From assembly GCA_049487715.1 (NCBI GenBank), contig CP150564.1:496001-560000 (forward strand): a DNA stretch of 64,000 nucleotides, read 5' to 3'. Numbering within the stretch: position 1 is the stretch's first letter; each line of letters opens with the position of its first letter. The notes beneath the pieces were generated by a model. It did no database searches, was not told where the DNA came from, and was given only the letters and a program-made list of their open reading frames with translations. Positions 58,673 through 64,000 of the stretch are shown piece after piece. The stretch comes from Pycnococcus provasolii. Lineage: Eukaryota; Chlorophyta; Pseudoscourfieldiophyceae; Pseudoscourfieldiales. Made by a program: the position numbers and the translations under genes.

Positions 58673-60694
58673 ATGATGATGCCCAGCTTGTGTCATGCTC
58701 ATGGACATAGGTCATGCTTATCTCAGAAGAACATAACATGTATCTCTTCCTCAGTGCGGTCTCGGTCGCGCTTCTTTGTTCAACGAGCGAACATTTTGAC
58801 GGCTCAGAGAGCTCGTCATCAGAGAGCATACGCAGCAGCACACAACTCGTCGAACTCGTCTCAAGTGATGGTCGTGTTCGAGACTTCTTCTGAAGACTTT
58901 GCCGTCGTGGGAGATCACCCCGCGATTGGGAAGTGGAAGCCGCAACAAGGAATCAAGGCGGGTGAGACGTGCGTGTTCCCGTCAGGGGCGCGCATCGAGT
59001 ACAAGTGGATCGAAAAGTGCGCCGATGACGCTAGGTGGGAACACGGGGAAAATCGCGTGCTCACGCTGCCCACTACCGCGAGCGACGACGTGCGACTCAA
59101 GCTCACCGTGCAAGACGCCGCGCCGGCGTTCGAGGAACCTGTGCAGGTGGCGCACGAGCCTAGCTTCAACGCAGCAGCAGCGGCTGCTGCACCACATCAG
59201 CCGACGTCAACAGCGCAGCAGCAAACACAGCAGCACTATGCGCCCCTCGCACCGGCGGCTCACGCACCTGCTGCTGCTGCTGCTGCTGCTGCGACAAACA
59301 CGCCCGACGACGCGGGTGAGGTGCCAGGCTGGTACGTCGGCGCGGTGGTGTACTGCGTGCAGACGCTCGGCTTCTGTGGCGTCGAGGGACCGCCCGCGAA
59401 CTTTGACGCGGCGCCGCGTCTCGAGATGCTCATCAACGATGGATGGCTGCAGCACATCGCCTCGCTCGGTTGCACGGTTCTGTACCTCGGACCGCTCATG
59501 GAGACGTCGAGTGAGCTGGGGCACGGGTATGACACGAAAGACTACTTCAGCGTCGACCCAAGGCTGGGCAGTGTCGACACGCTTCGACGCGTTGTCGCGG
59601 CTGCTCACGACGCCGGACTTCGCGTGATTGTGGACGGCGTCTTCAACCACACAGGCCGTGATCACTTTGCATGTCGCGATGTGCTCGAGAATGGTCGTGC
59701 AAGTCAGTATTGGGACTGGTTCTACGCTCACGAAGGTCCGCATGGCGTGGAAATCGAAGGGTGGGAAGGACACCACGGCTTGCCGCGGCTCAACCACGCA
59801 AACCCCGCTGTGCGACAGCACCTCATCGACGCGGGGCGCTTCTGGCTGTCTGCGGAGGGTGCCGGGATCGACGGCTGGCGACTAGACGTGGCGCACGAGG
59901 TTGATCCTGGATTTTGGCGCGAATTCGCATCAGCATGTCGCGCCGAGCGGAGCGACTGCCTTCTGCTCGCCGAGCTCATGCATGGCGACTACAACACGCA
60001 TGTCGGGCCTGGGCTGCTGAACAGCGGAATTAACTACCAGCTCTCAAAGGCACTCTGGAGCAGCCTGAATGACAAAAATTACTTCGAGCTGGCGCACTCG
60101 CTGGATCGCGATGATAGCATGTATGGCCATCTCGTGCTGACCAACTTCATCGGCAACCACGATACGCCTCGTATCGCGAGCAGGCTCTCTAACCCGAATG
60201 AGCACTACATGCTCGCCGCCGCCTCGCTTCTCTTCGCGCGTGGCACGCCATGCCTTTACTACGGTGACGAACTTGGGCTCGAGGGAGCTCCCGGCGGCCC
60301 GCTCGGTGACAATGCGATGCGCCAGAAGGTGGACCTTCGCGAAACGTTGGCCAACGGGAATGCGCATGCACGCTTCGAGGCGACAAGCCGTCTCGTGCAC
60401 CTCCGCCAGTCGCACGCTGCGCTGCGTGATGCGACCAGCGCGCAGACGACACTAGTGCTCACAAACGAGACGTTCGCGTTCGCACGCAAGTCTTCGTGCG
60501 GTGCGACGGCACTTGTCGCCTTCAACTGTTCGGGGAACGCCGCCACAGTGCATCTCCCAGTGGGAGAAAAGGTTGGCATGGCTGACGGCACGATGCTCTC
60601 GGAACCTCTCGGAGGCTCGGGCGCAACAGCGCATTCGGGAATGATTGCGCTGGACTTGCCACCCAACAGCGTGCGCGTTTTAGGTACGCGCTAA
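58673..60694 (+). CDS. Alpha-amylase family (GH13) enzyme with N-terminal CBM20, probable plastid
   Basis: 673 residues. After a Ser/Arg/His-rich presequence (1-65) a CBM20 starch-binding domain reads VMVVFETSSEDFAVVGDHPA, GKWKPQQG, FPSGARIEYKWIEK. An Ala/Gln linker leads to a GH13 barrel: GCTVLYLGPLMETSSELGHG, LRVIVDGVFNHTGRDHFACR, GWRLDVAHEVD (nucleophile Asp 405), LLAELMHGDYN (acid/base Glu 434), FIGNHDTPRIAS (transition-state Asp 497), and GTPCLYYGDELG. All three catalytic residues are present. The region around VFNHTGRDHFACR and the short C-terminal sheet resemble neopullulanase/cyclomaltodextrinase-type GH13. It would degrade starch or maltodextrins, and the presequence suggests the plastid. 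Confidence 0.9.
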   Translation: MMMPSLCHAHGHRSCLSQKNITCISSSVRSRSRFFVQRANILTAQRARHQRAYAAAHNSSNSSQVMVVFETSSEDFAVVGDHPAIGKWKPQQGIKAGETCVFPSGARIEYKWIEKCADDARWEHGENRVLTLPTTASDDVRLKLTVQDAAPAFEEPVQVAHEPSFNAAAAAAAPHQPTSTAQQQTQQHYAPLAPAAHAPAAAAAAAATNTPDDAGEVPGWYVGAVVYCVQTLGFCGVEGPPANFDAAPRLEMLINDGWLQHIASLGCTVLYLGPLMETSSELGHGYDTKDYFSVDPRLGSVDTLRRVVAAAHDAGLRVIVDGVFNHTGRDHFACRDVLENGRASQYWDWFYAHEGPHGVEIEGWEGHHGLPRLNHANPAVRQHLIDAGRFWLSAEGAGIDGWRLDVAHEVDPGFWREFASACRAERSDCLLLAELMHGDYNTHVGPGLLNSGINYQLSKALWSSLNDKNYFELAHSLDRDDSMYGHLVLTNFIGNHDTPRIASRLSNPNEHYMLAAASLLFARGTPCLYYGDELGLEGAPGGPLGDNAMRQKVDLRETLANGNAHARFEATSRLVHLRQSHAALRDATSAQTTLVLTNETFAFARKSSCGATALVAFNCSGNAATVHLPVGEKVGMADGTMLSEPLGGSGATAHSGMIALDLPPNSVRVLGTR

Positions 60695-60809
60695 AAATTT
60701 GACAATAATAAGACGACTTCCATTTACTGCCTGTATTTTGTAATAATTCACGTATGTAGGAGTTAAGACGTTTTTTTATATAAAAGAATCATTCGAAAGT
60801 GCTATATTA

Positions 60810-61926
60810 CTATGTTGGGAAAGGCCGCTGCGTGGTCGTGTTCGTCGCAGCATCCCAGTGGTTTGGGCCCGTCGCGCCAGGCTCGACAACTATCCTGCGC
60901 CAGCATCCGCCCCAGAGCCCGCGGTCCTGAGCGGGCACGGCGCATCTCGGTCCGGGCAGCGCAGACCAGCCTCCCCACTCCTTCTTGAAGGCGTGGCGTG
61001 TCTCCTTGAGCCGATTTTGCATGTGCTTGTCGCGCTTATTCACCTTCACGCGCCCTTCGTCTTGTACGTAGGGCAGCGGCTTGTCGTGTTCGAGAAAGTT
61101 CTCACCCCACTTGCCCACGGGTTGCCACTCGCCACCCAGTGCGCCGGCGCCCACCTTGAAGTCCACCTTGGCGGTGAGAGGAAAGCGCTCGCCAATCTGT
61201 TTTCATGTTTCGTTTGTTGGGCGTGTGCCTTGTCAGTTTTTTTGTTGCCGTATGTGCCATTGATGATTGAGAGGTAATGAAAGTTCAACGTACGTGCGTC
61301 GTGCAACCCGCGCATGTCTGAAACGCCCAACAGGAGATACGCGAGCCAGGTTCGACACCGACTACAACTTTCGAGCCTCCCCAAGACGCCTCGAGCGTGA
61401 AGTGCTTGAAACCGCCGGGCAATATACCGCCAACGTGTGGATGATACGCTTTTTCCGCCTCAGCCATCTTCTCGCCGTCTACGATGACTTTTCCTCTGTG
61501 CGAGTGGTCGCCATCTCCTGCTCGCCTCCAGTGTTCGCCAGAGCTCGTCGTCAGTTCGACGTGTCGCACGCGCGCTCGTGTTTTGCACCCCGCATCCTCG
61601 AACACGACGAGTCCGGTGAGGTCGAAGACGTGTTTCGCCTCATCGTTCTGCGACGCGCGCACGCGTCCTCCCTTGGTTGACGTGAATCTCCAGAGGCAGA
61701 CGCCTCCTGGTGCGTTGTCCGGGCACGTCGTCAGCGTCTGTGGCGTGAGCACGACGTGTTCTGCGTCGCCGAGGTTCTCCCCCGGCCCTCTCGCGGTGTG
61801 TTTCGCGATCTTTAAAATCTCCGCAGAAACAACAGAACGAAGCAAGCTCTCACAACCCAAAGAAACAAGCAAGCAGGTGAAAGTGAAAGCTGCAAAACGC
61901 GGTTTCGTGAATCTCAACTTCATCAT
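60810..61926 (-). CDS. Secreted protein of unknown function, two exons
   Basis: Exon 1 61294-61926, exon 2 60810-61196, with a 97-bp intron (GTACGT donor, AAACAG acceptor) that keeps the frame. The product has 339 residues. The ATG at 61924-61926 gives MMKLRFTKPRFAAFTFTCLL, a signal peptide or signal anchor. The body has many Cys and Trp in pairs (CPDNAPGGVCLWRF, SCWAFQTCAGCTTH, GCWRRI), suggesting a disulfide-rich extracellular domain. Blocks such as HVFDLTGLVVFEDAG and FKHFTLEASWGGSKVVVG look like beta-strands. No family is recognised. It is divergent from the Tyr-rich secreted protein, so the two may be co-regulated. Confidence 0.72.
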
Positions 61927-62692
61927 GATTCGCAAAAAGCCGAAAAGTGCGGCCGCAAACCACACCTTGAAACACACACACGAAACACGCGAACACACGC
62001 TTGCAACACACACACACACACACACACGCCTTCGAACCACACCCTAACACACCTAACCCTTCCAATAAGCACACACACGAAACGCAACGAGCGCCAGTCA
62101 CCTTATTTCTGCTACGAACTTCCGTGATCCGTCCGTCGCGCGCGTGTACAGGCCGGCCGCGGGAAGGGACGCTCAGGAGCTCTCAGACAAGCGAGCCCTG
62201 GAAGGGAAGGAAACACGAGGCTGGCAAGCGACGGGTTAGGGTTAGGGTTAGGGTTAGGGTTAGGGTTAGGGCACCAGGGATCCTCTCTTTTTCACCCTCG
62301 GCCCCTCCGCCCGTTATTTGTTCGCCATTCCCGGCTCATGCGGAAACATGTCACGCCTCCTGCATGTGTTCGTGAGTGGTGCCCAGTGGTGGTTCGGAGT
62401 AGTCAGTGCAGCTTTTTTTGCAGGCTTGTATGGTCTTTGTGGTATGGTCTTTGTGAGAGGTCTATGGTTGCGCCTCTACAGATACAGTCTTTTTTACCTA
62501 TTGGCTCGTTGGCGTTTTTAGTATACCTTGGCTCCTTTCGTTCATTGATTGGCTCGTTCATTGATTGGTCCTCATCAATCACTGCACGCGTCGGTCGGTT
62601 GGTCCTCATCATACCTGATAGATTGGCAGCGCGCAGACGTTTGTTGATTGGCTCATATAAAACAGTATACCATAATAGTGGTAGTAACGAAG
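61927..62692. promoter_or_regulatory. Divergent promoter region with (CA)n and a six-unit TTAGGG array
   Basis: About 770 bp between two secreted-protein genes. It has (ac)n near 62003-62028, ccctaa motifs near 62041-62061, six perfect TTAGGG copies at 62236-62271 and a cgtgcg repeat near 62210. TATAAAA at 62656-62662 is 31 bases before the ATG at 62693 and could be its TATA box, in which case the leader is very short or an internal ATG is used. Confidence 0.5.
62236..62271 (+). repeat. Telomere-like array, six TTAGGG units
   Basis: Six uninterrupted TTAGGG copies in a promoter region, the longest such array in the window. It is far from any visible chromosome end in the sequence, though the window could be subtelomeric. 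Confidence 0.97.
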
Positions 62693-63937
62693 ATGATGAC
62701 GACGAATGTCAGGAACATGCGATCGATCGTCACGGCATCATCAGCCGTTCTGGTCGCTCTGCTTGCTGTCGTCGTAATGCTAAGTGCCGTGAGTGGTGTG
62801 AGCGCAGACAGTTCGACGACGACGACTTATGAGACGACGAAGTACGTTGATGAATACAAATCAGGCTACTACGGTGATGAATACAAATCAGGCTACTATC
62901 CCAAGTACAAGTGGTGGGCGCCGTGGACGTGGAAGTACAGCAGCAACAAGTACAATGACAACAAGTACGACTCTGGATACGACTCTGGATACAGCAAGTA
63001 CGGCTCTGGATACAGCAAGTACGACTCTGGATACGGCTACAGCAAGTACGACTCTAAATATGGAGTTGGGCCGTACTATGGGAAGCAGTACGAGCAGGAC
63101 GAGCACTACCCGTGCGACACGTTCTACCCCAAGCCGAAGTGGTACTCGCCGTTTACATGGAAGTATCGCAAGTATGCCAAGTTTGACTACTACTCTGGTC
63201 CTTGCAAAGTAAAGAAGGAAGAACACTGTCTTCCCTTCTGGGGAAAAGATCTTCCTCACGATGCGAGTGAAGCTACTTGGTACACTGTCACTCACGCTTC
63301 TGGTGGTGGTGGGTGCCATTCAACAGAAACTCAATACTTCTATGCGAAGTCAGAAGCGCATGGCTTGACGTTCACTCTCACGAATTACTACTACAACAAT
63401 GAAAAGTGGGTATGTGCGATTGACGATATCAGCCGCAAGAGTGCAATTTGTACGATGGCTGGACACTTTGGAGGAAGCTATTCTACACCTGAAAAGTGCA
63501 TCCTTACGTTTAAAACGCATCAAAAGGGTGGAAAGTGCATTCCACACCACATGGAACTCGACTGTGGGAAGCCACCGTACGTTTCAACGAGCAAATTCAG
63601 CAAGATTGACTACCGTGACATTCCCCACAAGGACATCATTCAGCAAGATCTCGAGGAGTGCACTGCTTGTGATGGAATGTCCTTGCTGTCGCTTGGTGAT
63701 ACCAAGTATACCTCGTGCGACCCCGAGCCATTCGGCTCAGGAGAAAGGATCACCCTCTCCAACATTGCGAATGACATCAGGGATGTTCTCAACGGCGATC
63801 CTGCCGACGTCACCGTCGTGTCATTTCCGTGCATCGAATCGTCCCAGGAGGTGGATTTGTTTTTTAACGACACCTTAAGAAATGTTAAGGAGGTTCGCTT
63901 CGCCAACTGGGTGACAGGACCGGACGGTCGATTCGAG
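62693..63937 (+). CDS. Tyr/Lys/Ser/Gly-rich secreted protein (first exon; gene continues past window)
   Basis: The frame opens at ATG 62693 and stays open to the window end, but the last visible exon most likely stops at a GTATGT donor (intron from 63938) followed by a long pyrimidine tract. About 415 residues are seen. A signal peptide (VLVALLAVVVMLSAVSGVSA) is followed by a Tyr-rich region with repeats (SKYDSGYGYSKYDSKYG; also EYKSGYYGDEYKSGYY and WTWKYS), then a Cys-rich domain with KWVCAIDD, SPEKC-like and CTACDGMS blocks and a probable second domain (TLSNIANDIRDVLNGD). Tyr/Lys/Gly/Ser repeats of this kind occur in adhesive, wall and mineral-associated matrix proteins. No family is recognised. 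Confidence 0.75.
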
Positions 63938-64000
63938 GTATGTACGCTCCTCCTTCCTTTCCTTTCCCATCTTCTTCTTGGTGCTCTGCCTTATGTTCTT

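Noticed and set aside
1-64000. CRISPR arrays, rRNA genes and operon-like bacterial gene clusters
   Set aside because: None was seen. Gene structure, introns, presequences and intergenic layout are eukaryotic.

Overview
The window is nuclear DNA of a photosynthetic, compact-genome eukaryote. Genes are mostly single-exon, stand on both strands without operons, and are separated by a few hundred bases. The few introns visible are short (about 70-100 bp) GT-AG introns. A PsbP-type lumenal protein carries a plastid presequence with a twin-Arg lumen signal and no ER signal peptide in front, which points to a primary plastid. With a gp78/RIN2-type E3 ligase and a GRV2/RME-8 protein, this suggests a small green alga (prasinophyte-like). 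That placement is inferred. Intergenic telomere-like repeats are TTAGGG, not the plant TTTAGGG.

Layout. 1-1,300: tail of a possible glycosyltransferase, then a DDE transposase fragment. 1.7-7 kb: Mpv17/PMP22-like protein with a long acidic tail, FGGY carbohydrate kinase, organellar bL9, NAD(P)HX epimerase. 7-13 kb: importin-9-like gene flanked by a 140-bp direct duplication, a degenerate MsrA-like protein, and adenine phosphoribosyltransferase with a one-base frameshift. 13-21 kb: gp78-like RING-H2/CUE E3, CNG/HCN-like channel, a probable plastid two-TM protein. 21-26 kb: two divergent small secreted proteins, each with one intron, and a large multi-pass membrane protein. 26-28.7 kb: cytochrome-b5-reductase-like flavoprotein, then a transposon mosaic with a Ty3 integrase piece and an RPA-like OB fold. 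28.9-37.6 kb: giant GRV2/RME-8 (DNAJC13) gene. 37.7-47 kb: PB1 protein, small Cys/His protein, DUF1254/DUF1214 protein, PsbP-like protein, monoglyceride-lipase-like hydrolase, a fragmented coding region, an Asp-rich protein. 47.6-54 kb: GH36-like alpha-galactosidase with an internal membrane hairpin, then Ty3 retroelement remnants. 54.7-64 kb: four-EF-hand protein, possible BAR-like protein, GH13/CBM20 amylase, a secreted protein of unknown role, and the 5' part of a Tyr/Lys/Ser/Gly-rich secreted protein running off the window.

There is no single gene system. Themes are carbohydrate metabolism (FGGY kinase, GH36, GH13/CBM20), metabolite repair and salvage (NAXE, MsrA-like, APRT), endomembrane traffic and ER quality control (GRV2/RME-8, gp78-like) and secreted surface proteins. 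The most unusual structural feature is the 140-bp duplication that carries the convergent 3' ends of the NAXE and MsrA-like genes on both sides of the importin gene. It looks like a fairly recent insertion of a whole gene between two abutting neighbours. Other notable signals are perfect hairpins, a recurring CGGGATCCCG palindrome often near gene 5' ends, and interstitial TTAGGG motifs. Start codons were moved to the first sensible ATG wherever a longer frame depended on GTG or TTG.
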